From Pycnococcus provasolii (Eukaryota; Chlorophyta; Pseudoscourfieldiophyceae; Pseudoscourfieldiales): a DNA stretch of 64,000 nt. Positions 18,498 through 27,822 of this stretch are shown here, one piece after another; the first letter of the stretch is position 1; every line of letters begins with the position of its first letter. A program made the translations under genes and the position numbers. The stretch is from assembly GCA_049487715.1 (NCBI GenBank), contig CP150549.1, positions 620,001 to 684,000 of the forward strand, read 5' to 3'. A model generated the notes under the pieces. The model was not told the origin of the DNA, ran no database searches, and was given only the letters and a program-made list of their open reading frames with translations.

Positions 18498-18607
18498 TTA
18501 ACTACTACCGGGTTTTGACAGGTAAAGTTTAGGGGTTAAGTTCTGTCGAAGAACATCCTGTTATGCGATGTTCTTTACATAGAACTGTCAATTTAAGGTA
18601 GTTAAGC
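18498..18607. repeat. Nested fold-back element
   Basis: The outer imperfect arms CTTAACTAC...TTGACAG (18498-18522) and CTGTCAATT...GTAGTTAAG (18586-18607) enclose inner pairs AGTTCT/AGAACT and a perfect 9-bp stem AAGAACATC/GATGTTCTT (18549-18557 and 18567-18575). It resembles a small MITE or a transcribed hairpin. No target duplication was recognised. Confidence 0.55.
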
Positions 18608-18760
18608 TTACATGCCCACAGGAAGTACAGGTATTTTACATTTACATATGCACAGCTGACAGCTCGATCTGTCTACAGATGTCTTGGTATGTCAATCAAT
18701 TACTTTAGTAGGGAATTGACTTAAACTTACATGTACTGTATGTCGCCTGAACTATCGTAA

Positions 18761-19741
18761 CTAACTGGCGCTTGTTTTTCTCCTTCTCGTCGACATGAGT
18801 GATGTCCACAGCCTTCTTGTCTTTTGGGCACACCCACTCTTATCAAAAGCATCCTCGGCGTCTTGTTTTATTGCAGGTGTTTTCAAATGAAACATGCGAT
18901 CAGAACTTGACGGATGCGTGCTGAAAATACTTAACCCTCCTCCTCCTCCTTCGTCTCCTTGTCTTCGGGCAAGCGCGACATTAAGTGCGTCCAGTGCACC
19001 AATGGCTGTCGACGGATGAAAACATGCGCGAGCTGCCACCTTCATCCCGAGAGCGTCCGCCTGCCTCTCGTGATCTCTCGAAACGGGAAGAGACACGCCG
19101 AGGGTTGCTGCGAGTGCCATGGCTCCATACATGAGAGGTTCCGTAAATACGCCCAGCGGGTCGACGAGGCTTAGCAGCGACAACTGCGCAACCGCCGCAA
19201 GCCCAACCGCCGTTGTCTTCTCACGCCCGTGCTGCAGCAGAGCGTGAGAAAGCTCGTGTCCTAAGATAAAGGCGAGGTGAGCGTCGTCTTCGATAGCCTC
19301 CGCCAAGCCTCGCATGACGAAGACTTTGTTCGGAACGGCGGGCATGACGAAGGCGTTGAGATCCGGGTGATCAATCACGACGAACTCCCAACCGCGCTTG
19401 GCAAGGAACTTTCTGCAAACCTGCTGAGCATCCGTCTCTGCTGCTTCGCCCTCAGCTTTCGCACCCGCCGTCGCGTCTTTCAGTTCTTCGCTGGCCATAA
19501 GCTGCATCGCGTGCAACACCCTCGCGCCAACGCTTTCGACGCGCAAACGCGTCGGTGAACCGTGAGAGAGTACGTCCGGCGGCTTTGTCCCTCCAAACGC
19601 CGCCGCGAGTGCGTTCCTCTGGAATTCGAACGGGTCGTCTAAGGCTTCCATGGCCCCGTTGGCGTGTCCCGCCGCGAACGCGGTTGCGCCCAACGAAACG
19701 GTTCGCGCGAGGCGCGCGAGGCGCGCAAGCGCCGAGGACAT
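18761..19741 (-). CDS. OMA1: OMA1-type M48 metalloprotease
   Basis: Zinc metallopeptidase of 326 residues, probably on the mitochondrial inner membrane. The catalytic HELSH motif lies near residue 161 within LAFILGHELSHALLQHG. The third ligand region is the downstream DHERQADALGM, and the C-terminal STHPSSSDRM is the HP(x)nR block typical of the family. Conserved upstream strand: FVVIDHPDLNAFVMPAVPNKVFVMRG is represented in full in order. The N-terminus is Arg/Ala-rich without acids (SSALARLARLARTVS), like a mitochondrial presequence. The open frame begins 57 bp earlier only at TTG. Residue counts fit short plant/algal OMA1 homologues. Confidence 0.85.
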   Translation of the reverse strand: MSSALARLARLARTVSLGATAFAAGHANGAMEALDDPFEFQRNALAAAFGGTKPPDVLSHGSPTRLRVESVGARVLHAMQLMASEELKDATAGAKAEGEAAETDAQQVCRKFLAKRGWEFVVIDHPDLNAFVMPAVPNKVFVMRGLAEAIEDDAHLAFILGHELSHALLQHGREKTTAVGLAAVAQLSLLSLVDPLGVFTEPLMYGAMALAATLGVSLPVSRDHERQADALGMKVAARACFHPSTAIGALDALNVALARRQGDEGGGGGLSIFSTHPSSSDRMFHLKTPAIKQDAEDAFDKSGCAQKTRRLWTSLMSTRRRKTSAS

Positions 19742-20314
19742 GTTCAGGTGATGGGCGCCTGAAAGGCTGAAAGATGTCGGAGCTGCAAGGCGCACCAACT
19801 TCGTGGAAAGTGCAAGTTGCCCACGACGACTACGACGTCGTGTTCTGACCAGTGACCACGACCACGAGCCTGGTCATCCGTGATAGTGAGACAGTGATGG
19901 TGGATTGGACGGAGGGCGAACGATGCAATTAATACATTATGAGCTGCCGAGCCCTCCATGGATCACTACAGCACAGTTCTGTAGTGCCACTGTGAAAGGT
20001 GGTACAACTTCCAACTCTCAACGCCGACCGTCTGTTTTGTCCATTGAGGAACTCGTCGTCTTTGCGCCCGCCATCTTTGGTACCTCATTTCACCCCCGCC
20101 ATCGCGCCAGCCACCTCCGGCCGCGACACAGCACTGGACGGTTAAGTAACACACGCCGCTCCGTTTTCTATCTCATCGGGCAAGAACTGTAAGCTCGTTC
20201 TGGCCGGCTGCTCGTTCTGCTCTTTTTTGAAAAACAAAACATCGCATTTGCGAGACTGGCCACCGCTGTGCTGTCGTCTTAAGAACGTCGTCGTCTTACT
20301 GAAGTGAGCTCACG
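19742..20314. promoter_or_regulatory. Divergent promoter region of the OMA1 and GT32 genes
   Basis: 572 bp between divergent starts. It includes an 8-bp hairpin CACTACAG/CTGTAGTG near 19970-19992. No gene seen and no TTAGGG cluster. Confidence 0.45.
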
Positions 20315-21460
20315 ATGCTCCCGACGCACCATGGCAAGGGTGGCAAGTTGGCCAAACACAACGCGCAGAAAGGATCGTTCGTTGCACGCATAGGCACGGG
20401 TGCCATAGTCGCTTTCCTGCTGCTCGCGGGTGCGCTGTCATACGCCGTGCACCACCTCGTCGTCGCGCCGGCGTTCAGCGACGATGCTGGAACGCCAGCA
20501 CCGGTGTCGAGCTGGCTCGGTGCCGTGACGGGGATACCACGAGGCGCCGCAGCCGTTCAGCGAATGGGCGCAAGACCAGGAGCGCAGGGATCGGAGCACC
20601 GCGAGCCCGTGAACCGCATCGAGCGATTCTTACAGCAGACCAGCTGCAGCCTGAATTTCTTCCTCGCGTGGACCACGCCGCCGAACACCTTCACGCTGCG
20701 ATATCGGCGCACTGTCGAGTCCACGCTCAAGTTTCACCCCACAGCGTGTATGGTCGTCTACAGCCCGACGCTTCCGGTTGACTACTTCGACGACTTCTGG
20801 AACATGGGGTACAACGTGATCGTCGAGCGCCCGGACGTGCCGCACCTTCTCAAGAACACGCCCGCGGAGGCGTGGTACCGCAACATAGAGCGGTGGAGGG
20901 TGGGCGTGCACTTCTTCAGCCACATCACGGAGATCATACGCCTCAGCACGCTGTACAAATATGGAGGCGTTTACCTGGACACCGACGTGATTGTGATGCG
21001 CGACATGAGCAGCCTGCGCAACTGCGTCGGCACCGAGCTCAGCGGCGCGCACGGCGAGGCGAAGGTGCTCAACGGCGCGGTGCTCGTCTTCGACAAGGGG
21101 AGCCGCTTCATGTGGGAAGCCATGGTCGAGTACAACACCACGTATCGCATAGACAGCTGGGGTTGGAACGGCCCTGAGCTCGTCACGCGCGTGGCTCGGC
21201 GATTCCCGCAGGGCGACGAGCTGCGGATCCTGCCTACCATCGCCTTCTACCCCATCCACTGGGCGCGCGTGCGAAAGTTCTTCACCACCGACGACCTCCC
21301 CGAGCAGCACGCTGTGTGGGAGAAGATGGAGCGTGAGACGTTCCTCTTCCACTACTGGAACAAGATCACCAAAAAGCTGGTGCCGTCACCCGGTAGCTTG
21401 ATGTATAAGGTACTCAATAACTACTGTCTGAAGTGCGACGATACAGGTGTGGATGGATAA
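20315..21460 (+). CDS. GT32-type glycosyltransferase (DXD), type II Golgi membrane protein
   Basis: Probable Golgi glycosyltransferase of 381 residues using a nucleotide-sugar donor. A short basic cytosolic tail and a single hydrophobic anchor (about residues 26-52, VAFLLLAGALSYAVHHLVV) give type II topology. The catalytic domain carries the hallmark YKYGGVYLDTDVIVM with the DXD pair at residues 222 and 224, preceded by HITEIIRLSTL as in the Gly_transf_sug family. Downstream blocks AVLVFDKGSRFMWEAM and FHYWNKITKK resemble alpha-1,4-GalT/OCH1-like members. Donor and acceptor cannot be predicted. The start is the first in-frame ATG. Confidence 0.85.
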   Translation: MLPTHHGKGGKLAKHNAQKGSFVARIGTGAIVAFLLLAGALSYAVHHLVVAPAFSDDAGTPAPVSSWLGAVTGIPRGAAAVQRMGARPGAQGSEHREPVNRIERFLQQTSCSLNFFLAWTTPPNTFTLRYRRTVESTLKFHPTACMVVYSPTLPVDYFDDFWNMGYNVIVERPDVPHLLKNTPAEAWYRNIERWRVGVHFFSHITEIIRLSTLYKYGGVYLDTDVIVMRDMSSLRNCVGTELSGAHGEAKVLNGAVLVFDKGSRFMWEAMVEYNTTYRIDSWGWNGPELVTRVARRFPQGDELRILPTIAFYPIHWARVRKFFTTDDLPEQHAVWEKMERETFLFHYWNKITKKLVPSPGSLMYKVLNNYCLKCDDTGVDG

Positions 21461-21589
21461 GAATCCACAGAAGGCCCACACACAACAATTCCATGTAAAT
21501 GATTTCACACTTTAAAAATTATGTTTTGATTACAACGAACGTTAAATGTAATGTTTCATTACGGCTTATGCACGATGCGTGCTTGTTCT

Positions 21590-22794
21590 TCACGAGCCAC
21601 CGGTGAAGCTCTGCTTGGAGTATTCCCACCAGCTTCCATCGTAGTTGCTAACGATGCCAGGCCATGGCATCCATGTCAGAGTTGCAAAGAGAAACGCGCT
21701 GCGCACTCCGCCTGTGCAGTATGACACTGCGATGTACCTTGTTGTTCGCGCAGCCTGTGTCAAGTTGGCGAACGTCGGCGGAAGGTTGGAGGGGCGCCTG
21801 GGCTTGAGCGAATCGCAGTCCAAATCGCCTCCGGCGACGCAATGTTGCCGCTGCCATCGCTGTCAAACACGCTTTTCCACGGGAAGCTTAGTGCGCGTGG
21901 AATGTGCCCTCCATACGTGCTTCCATAAGGCGTCGCGCCGTCGTACTCGTTGCCGTTGCGCGCATCCATGATGACTGCGCGCGTGTCATTACTTTGCATT
22001 TCGTCGAGCCAGACCACGTCGTTGAAGCTCACGCGCAGCGTGTTATTGGCCTTGGCGACGAATTTGCCCGCGGGATCAGCGATCTTTTCCTTCTCGTCCG
22101 TCGACGACGCGAAGCGTCCGCAGTCCCCACCGTGGTTCCCGCAGTGCTCGTTCCACGCGTAGATGCCTCCGTAGAGGATAGACACGTTGACGTGTCCAAG
22201 ATATGCAAGCTGCCAGTACACGCGTCCTTCCTCGCCCCAGCCTTCCGTCCAAGCGCCGTACACGACGACAGGCCGTCCTGGCGACACGCCCCGTTGTTCG
22301 AAGAGCGTCGCGAGTTGTTCGTCAGACTTCAGAATACCTCCGTTCGCCGCGAAGTCCGTCCAGTATGCCCGCGCGCTTCCGTGTACTGACGTCCCTGCAG
22401 GTCCGAAGCGCGTGAAAGCGTTCGGCTTTGGACGCGCGTCCAGTACTGTTACCCCGAGTGGAAATTCTTCCGCTTCTTGCATTTCGATGAGTTTCCTCGC
22501 GGTGACAAATACAGGCCAATTATATTGTGTCGTCGCATTGTTCCCTTTAATAGCTTCCGGGTCACTTACGAGGTTATAGTTCGGCGACTGTCTGATGATG
22601 AGGTGTAGGATAATGAACCACGCAATCATCACGAGCAGTCCAAGAGTGAAAACAAGCGTACACGACCTAGATAGAACGCACATGTACGATATTCGACAAC
22701 AAAAAGGACGACGAGCACCACCACCACATGAACGACGAGCACGAGCACGAGGTGAGAAAGCTTCCACGTCATCATCATCCACATCACCATTCAT
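21590..22794 (-). pseudogene. Membrane-anchored tandem-domain rhodanese (sulfurtransferase), frame interrupted
   Basis: Thiosulfate/3-mercaptopyruvate sulfurtransferase-like protein. From the ATG at 22794: acidic N-terminus, Arg-rich segment, one transmembrane helix (TLVFTLGLLVMIAWFIIL), then two rhodanese domains. The first has TVLDARP and a GRPVVVYGAWTEGWG active-site-like loop without Cys; the second has AVIMDARNGNEYDG and the real active site YCTGGVRS followed by NYDGSWWEYS. The frame that holds the N-terminal 330 residues ends early at 21760; the active-site Cys and C-terminus lie in the next frame (21823-21590). One base missing in the G run at 21791-21794 accounts for the break. It may be sequence error, so gene inactivation is not asserted. 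Confidence 0.8.
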
Positions 22795-23127
22795 TGAATT
22801 CTTACCAACTGCCAAGCTGGTAATTGACCTTCACTTCATCACCACGTCCAGGTCCAGGTGGTGGCTGAGGCTTGGATGACGCCATACCGTAGCTGTTCTC
22901 GAGACTGTCAGCCACAGATTAAGATTCTTTTGACAGATGTCGACTTGCCAATGAAACTCCAACCAACAGGTAAAGGAAGTAGTTCGGGGTTTGGGATCGG
23001 GGTTAGGGTTTACAGTTAGGGTTTACAGTTAGGGTTAGGGTTCGTGGTGAGGTTACTTTAAGGTGAGGTGGACCTCTTCTCTCTTTTTAAAGGCGCGCAT
23101 ACCTTAAACAACTCTTTGCGATTCAAC
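22795..23127. promoter_or_regulatory. Divergent promoter region with TTAGGG cluster
   Basis: The 333 bp between the rhodanese and BBS6 starts contain four TTAGGG motifs at 23001-23042, two of them separated by TTTACAG spacers. The cluster lies about 85 bp upstream of the BBS6 ATG. Confidence 0.6.
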
Positions 23128-25165
23128 ATGACGAAGAAGAAGGTGTGTTGATGCTGCCTGTTGAATATTACAATAAGACACATGTCTGTGTCTGTGTCAG
23201 TGTCTGTGTAAATATGGCTCTGCTTGCACACTCCTCTCCTAGCAGGGAGGTCCTTCCTCTCCCTCTAGCTCTTCGGACGTTCTGTTAATTTCATCTTTAG
23301 TAAGAAACCTCGCACACCATAGCTTCGGCCCGTACGGACAGCACGTCCTCGTCTCCGCGAACTTTCACGTCGGATTCAACGCAACTCTGAAAGCATCAAG
23401 CCTTGCAGTTAATCGGGCGAGACTCGACCACCCGCTCGCCAAGCTATTCGCATCCGCATCTCTGGCCGCTCACAAATACGGAGACGGCGGGTGGCTAGCA
23501 CTGCTTCTTGCTTGCAGCGTCGCGCACGACGCCGTCGCTGAAGGCGAACGAGCGGCGCCGTTGACAACACTGCACTACGCCAGGGGCGTGCAAGAGGCGA
23601 TAGGCTGGTGTCTTGCCGCGCTGGACAGGGACCCAAACTCAAACGTGGTGGACGGCGAAGAAGAAGAGGAAGAGGAAGAGGAAGAGGAAGAAGACGGATT
23701 CCTCCCAGGATGGATGCGTGCGAATTGCGATAAAACACCACAAACAACGATCAAACCAGCCACTCCGGTGCTGCCGCCGCCGCCGCCGCCGCCGCCGCTG
23801 AAGCTGCGAATTTCTTTCCAAAATGTGCAGGGAATGCTCGCGCTCGCGAGGGGTGTGCTGTGGCCGCGCCAATCTGCGTGCAACCTCTCGCACGAAGACG
23901 TCGAGCAGGCATGTGTCGCGCTATGCAAGGCGGTTGTGATGGCTGCTGATGCAAGAGGAGGCACCGGCGTCGTGCGAGTGTCGCGTGCACCGGGAAACCA
24001 TGCGGGTAACACTCGTGCGATTTTCGGCACGATCCTCGACGGCGCCGTGGCACCGGGAACCACATACGCGCTGCGCCGACGCCTGCTGCCGGTGCGGACG
24101 AATGCGCGATGCGTGCTCATCACGTCGAGCATTGACTTCGTGCGCAGTGAAGAGAAGGATGCCGAGCATGGTGACGCTGTGCTCGCGGATGCGCAAGCGG
24201 TTGCCATGAATGGCTCGGAGGTGCATGTACGGGCCACCAAGCGGCGGGCTATGCTTGCAGACGCCGCGGCATGCTTCGGGCTCGGAAGTGGCGAGACGAA
24301 TCGCACCGTCGACGTCGTGTTCTGCCAGAAGATTGTGCACCCGTCAATCCAGGCGTACCTCGCTCGTCACGGAGTTCTCGTCGTCGAGCGCCTAGGAACC
24401 AATGGCGCGGCTCTCGTCTCGAGGCTGACACGCGCGCGAAGCATGCCAGATCTGACGCGCCTTCGAATTGCGGCGGAGTCATGCGACGGCCTGGATCCCG
24501 TCGTGGGCACGATTGGTTCGTTGGACGCGGTGACGTTGTCCGTCGGCACCGCGAATTTACACCTCACGGCGGCTGACGATGGAGGTGGCGTTGCAACCGT
24601 GCTTGCGTGTGCCCCAACGGAGGCGGCGTGTGACGAGCTTGCGCATGCAATCACACAGGCACGCGACGTTCTGCAGAGTTGCACGGGATCGCCGTACGCA
24701 GTTCCCGGCGGTGGGTGCACGGAGGCTTTGCTAGCATGCCACGTGCGAAAGCGAGCCGCGGCGTTGATGAGGGCACCATGTCGAGAGACGAGCGACTCTT
24801 TCGCACGTTCGGCCAAGAGGGCGGTTGAGCGCGGTCGTCACGCCGTCGCCACAGCGCTTGAGCTTGCTGTGACGCGTCTTGCGCCGCCCGTCCTTGGCGA
24901 TGGAAGTGGCGGCACTTCGCATGCGGCTAGGATTGCGCGAGCGAATGACAGCGCCCATGCGTCTTGCAAGCCGGGTGTGCGTCGCTATGTTGGGTTCGAC
25001 GCATCTGCCGGTGGTGAATTGAGCGAGGTGGCACTAAGCGTGAACGGCGAGCTTCAACGCGGCTCTGTGGTGGACTACGCGCCTGCAAAGCGCGCAGCCC
25101 TAAGTGCCGCGCGAGAGATCATCATGCAGGCAGTTCGCATGCACGCGGTTGTGAGCGAGGTGTAG
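23128..25165 (+). CDS. MKKS: BBS6/MKKS chaperonin-like protein (two exons)
   Basis: Group II chaperonin-like component of the BBS chaperonin complex that assembles the BBSome for cilia. Exon 1 (23128-23142) encodes MTKKK and is followed by GTGTGT; the acceptor CTCCTAG ends at 23242. Exon 2 (23243-25165) is then in phase and starts QGGPSS. Splicing yields 645 residues and restores the chaperonin N-terminus (SSDVLLISSLVRNLAHHSFG, then GPYGQ), which lies upstream of any ATG in this frame. The apical-region block VDVVFCQKIVHPSIQAYLAR matches MKKS rather than CCT subunits. An acidic Glu tract and a poly-Pro run (about residues 115-165) are insertions. The canonical ATPase Asp motifs of CCT are not apparent, as expected for BBS chaperonins. 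Confidence 0.8.
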
Positions 25166-25348
25166 TAATGTACTATGCCGACGATGACATTTTGGAAACT
25201 ATATTTGAAGAAGTTTGTGTACAGTGTGTGTACAGTGTGTGTAAAGTATATGTGATTTGATTGATTTGATTCATTTACTGCTCCATCTCCTCGCCTTCTT
25301 CCTCCCCCCTCCTTTCCACAACACTTCCTCATCACGCATCAGCGACAA

Positions 25349-26296
25349 TCAGCTATCGTTGAAGTGGATCGCGCCGCTGTTCCACACGACCTGAAACGTT
25401 GCGAACATGAGTCCGATAGACGCGGCGAAAGACAGCACGATGACCACCTGCGTTATGGTGATTCGCTGCCACCACGGCACGTCGGCAGCGAAGTCCAGGT
25501 CCTCCTCACGTAGACGCGCGCGAATGCTGTCGTCCATCGACAGTCCATCTCGCAGCGGCTGGCCGAGCTCTCGCTTGCCGCCTGCTGCTGGCGGTGCCTC
25601 TCCAAATGGACTGGATGTGGTTGGCGTTGTTGGCGCGGCGCCGAACGGGCTCGCGGGCGGCGCGGCGCCGAATGGGCTCGCGGGCGGTGCGGCGCCGAAC
25701 GGGCTTGCGGGCGGCGCATCGCCGAACGGGCTCGCGGGCGTCGTCGTCGTCGACGACGACGACGACGTGGTTTCTGTTTCTGCACCGAACGGCTTGCTGA
25801 ATGCGTCTTCGGATGTCGCTTTGTCGAGTGAAGCGGCGTCGAGCGAGTCTAGGTCTGGTGCCGCCGAGCTTTGCAGTTTCGCTTTTGCCTGTTCTATGTC
25901 TTTTGATTCTGGCGAAGGTTCATCCGCCGACGGTGTTTCTTCGGCGTCTCTCTGCGCCTCGCCCAGGTCCGACGCGAGCTGGTTGGATCTGCCCAGGTCC
26001 GTTTTCCCGAGAAGTTCTTCGCGGTCTCTGTTGAGTAAACGCGCGACGTTGGAAGCAGTTTCCCGGTACTTTCCTTGCGGTCCTGCCTGCGATCCACCCA
26101 CCTGGGAAGGGGAAGCCCCCTTTTCCCCCTTTTTGGATGATGATGATGCCGCAAACGTACGTAATTCACGTGACCTCCTCACATGAGAACACACACGAAG
26201 ATGTCTCCTAATCAAGGAAGAGGAAGGCATTGATGTCTGACAAGGTGTGCTACTACTACGTAAGGTTCTCATCCTTAAAGGCGTTGAGACGGACAT
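25349..26296 (-). CDS. Putative plastid-targeted protein with SPFG repeats and C-terminal membrane helix
   Basis: Protein of 315 residues, not recognised. The first 55 residues are rich in Ser, Thr and Arg and end ELRTFAASSSS, a good chloroplast transit-peptide profile. A charged central part (about 60-165) contains a predicted helix (ETASNVARLLNRDREELLG). Residues 185-235 carry five copies of an SPFGxAPPA motif, encoded partly by a 27-bp minisatellite. After a conserved-looking block RARLREEDLDFAADVPWWQR, a single transmembrane helix (ITQVVIVLSFAASIGLMFAT) lies close to the C-terminus. The topology suggests a thylakoid or envelope tail-anchored protein. The ATG at 26296 is preferred because the frame upstream opens only at TTG. 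Confidence 0.65.
   Translation of the reverse strand: MSVSTPLRMRTLRSSSTPCQTSMPSSSLIRRHLRVCSHVRRSRELRTFAASSSSKKGEKGASPSQVGGSQAGPQGKYRETASNVARLLNRDREELLGKTDLGRSNQLASDLGEAQRDAEETPSADEPSPESKDIEQAKAKLQSSAAPDLDSLDAASLDKATSEDAFSKPFGAETETTSSSSSTTTTPASPFGDAPPASPFGAAPPASPFGAAPPASPFGAAPTTPTTSSPFGEAPPAAGGKRELGQPLRDGLSMDDSIRARLREEDLDFAADVPWWQRITITQVVIVLSFAASIGLMFATFQVVWNSGAIHFNDS
25638..25745. repeat. 27-bp coding minisatellite
   Basis: Four consecutive 27-bp units (GCGCCGAACGGGCTCGCGGG type) at 25638, 25665, 25692 and 25719, differing at a few third positions. They encode the 9-residue SPFGxAPPA repeat on the minus strand. Confidence 0.85.
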
Positions 26297-26615
26297 GGTA
26301 TGGTGCAGGGAGGATGTTTGCTGATGAATAGCGTCACCCGAGGGCGAGGGGAGGGACACAGGAGAACAGGGCGCCGGCGACGTCAATACAGTACGTACTC
26401 TCAGAAAACGACAGAGAACAGTTCCACAGGACTATATCCGAATGCGAGATCTTCCCATTTCATTTCACAAGAGGATCGGGTTTTAGGATGGTACCTAAAT
26501 TAGGTGGGGGTGAGTTCGGGGTTAGGGGTTAGGGCTCTGTCGCAATTCGCTCTTCATTCTTCATTTCTTCTTTTCCTGGAGCCGTTTTGTGCTCGTCGTG
26601 TCGTGTCGTTTCGTG
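26297..26615. promoter_or_regulatory. Divergent promoter region with TTAGGG-like motifs
   Basis: The 319 bp between divergent starts contain GTTCGGGGTTAGGGGTTAGGG at about 26514-26534, roughly 80 bp upstream of the ATG at 26616. Confidence 0.5.
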
Positions 26616-27761
26616 ATGTCTCCTCCTCCTCCTGCTGGTGATGGTTCAGCTGATGGTTCAAAGCAGGAGTCGCGTTTAGCGGCGAAGATGGCGTTATTAA
26701 AACAAAAAAAATTAGAGAAAAAACAGGCAACCTTGAAAAAGGAGCATGTTCCTTCCCATCTTTTACGTGGTGATAAGGCTGCTCTTTTGGGGGGGATTAA
26801 TGATCCAACTTCCATGCCGCCTTCTTCACAGAATTTGTCGCCTGCTCATGATGGGCTCACTTCTTCTTTCCAAGATAAAAAAAGGAAAATCAACGTGGCG
26901 GAGAATTCTCAAGGCAACTTGAAACCTGCACATGCAAAACCATCATCTGCACCTGCAAAACAAAGTTCAGGGCCGGCATCCGCAAACCACACTCTCGCAG
27001 GGTCACTCTCGCAGGCGGCACAACCGGCGGAAAAACGCGCAAAAATCACACTGAAGACCACGACGACGGACAAGACGACAGGCGTAACGACCGAGAACCT
27101 TGTCAGACTGCCAAGCACGACCATCAAGGTACCTGCAAGCAACCACGCAACCACCACCACAGCCGCCGCCGCCGCCGCCGCCGCAAATCCTGCAGCAGCT
27201 GCTGCGAAGAAAGCTGCTGAGACAGGAACCGGAAAGTTACAGACAACCACGACCAAGCCTGGCGCGCAAGCCGCGGAAGCCGCCGCGCCTCTGCCAACTG
27301 CGAAACAACTCGCGGATGCCAAGGCACGTGCTGCCGCACTTTTCGCCAAGACCAAGGTGGTGCAGCAGCAGAAACCCGCAACCGCGTCCGCCCCGCCAGC
27401 TTCCAACGTAGTCAGACCAACGACCAATCCTACCACCAGGACGGCTCAGCCAACACCCGTGGAATACGCCCCTTCGACATCATTCCTTGATCCGACAAAG
27501 GCGCAACCGTCCAGGCCAGGGAACGTTATCGCGCGCAAGGGACCTGGAGCGAGGAGACCAGGGGTACGGCGGGTGCAGCCAGAGGTGAGTGCCAACGTCA
27601 CCACAGAGACGACGGCGGTTAGTACGTATGGCTCATTGGATGTGCCATATGGCCAAGTAGATCACGGCGGCGGCGGCGGCGGCGGCAGTGGCGCAGGTGC
27701 TGGCGGTGGAGGTATCGATCCCGCGGGAGGTCGCGTGGCTGTTGTGTACGATGACATATAA
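26616..27761 (+). CDS. Unrecognised Lys/Ala/Thr-rich protein
   Basis: Protein of 381 residues in one open frame from the first ATG. A Lys-rich helical N-terminal block (SRLAAKMALLKQKKLEKKQ, then KKEHVPSHLLRGDKAALLGG, residues 18-58) looks conserved and may bind a partner or nucleic acid. The rest is low complexity: Thr/Lys stretches, an Ala run from GCC repeats near residues 185-205, and a Gly-rich run near the C-terminus before DPAGGRVAVVYDDI. It is probably a disordered nuclear or RNA-associated protein; that is only an inference from composition. The next gene is convergent, its stop 62 bp away. Confidence 0.6.
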   Translation: MSPPPPAGDGSADGSKQESRLAAKMALLKQKKLEKKQATLKKEHVPSHLLRGDKAALLGGINDPTSMPPSSQNLSPAHDGLTSSFQDKKRKINVAENSQGNLKPAHAKPSSAPAKQSSGPASANHTLAGSLSQAAQPAEKRAKITLKTTTTDKTTGVTTENLVRLPSTTIKVPASNHATTTTAAAAAAAANPAAAAAKKAAETGTGKLQTTTTKPGAQAAEAAAPLPTAKQLADAKARAAALFAKTKVVQQQKPATASAPPASNVVRPTTNPTTRTAQPTPVEYAPSTSFLDPTKAQPSRPGNVIARKGPGARRPGVRRVQPEVSANVTTETTAVSTYGSLDVPYGQVDHGGGGGGGSGAGAGGGGIDPAGGRVAVVYDDI

Positions 27762-27822
27762 ATGACATGGTAAAACAAAAGGAAAAAAAATTGTCTCTCA
27801 CTACATGATTGCCGTGGTTCTC

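Larger units (their letters stand above)
17962..18760. other. Intergenic region with small repeats
   Basis: About 800 bp between NhaD (upstream side) and the OMA1-like stop. It contains a 27-bp direct repeat (18353-18379 and 18389-18415) and a fold-back at 18498-18607. No convincing coding frame. Confidence 0.6.
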
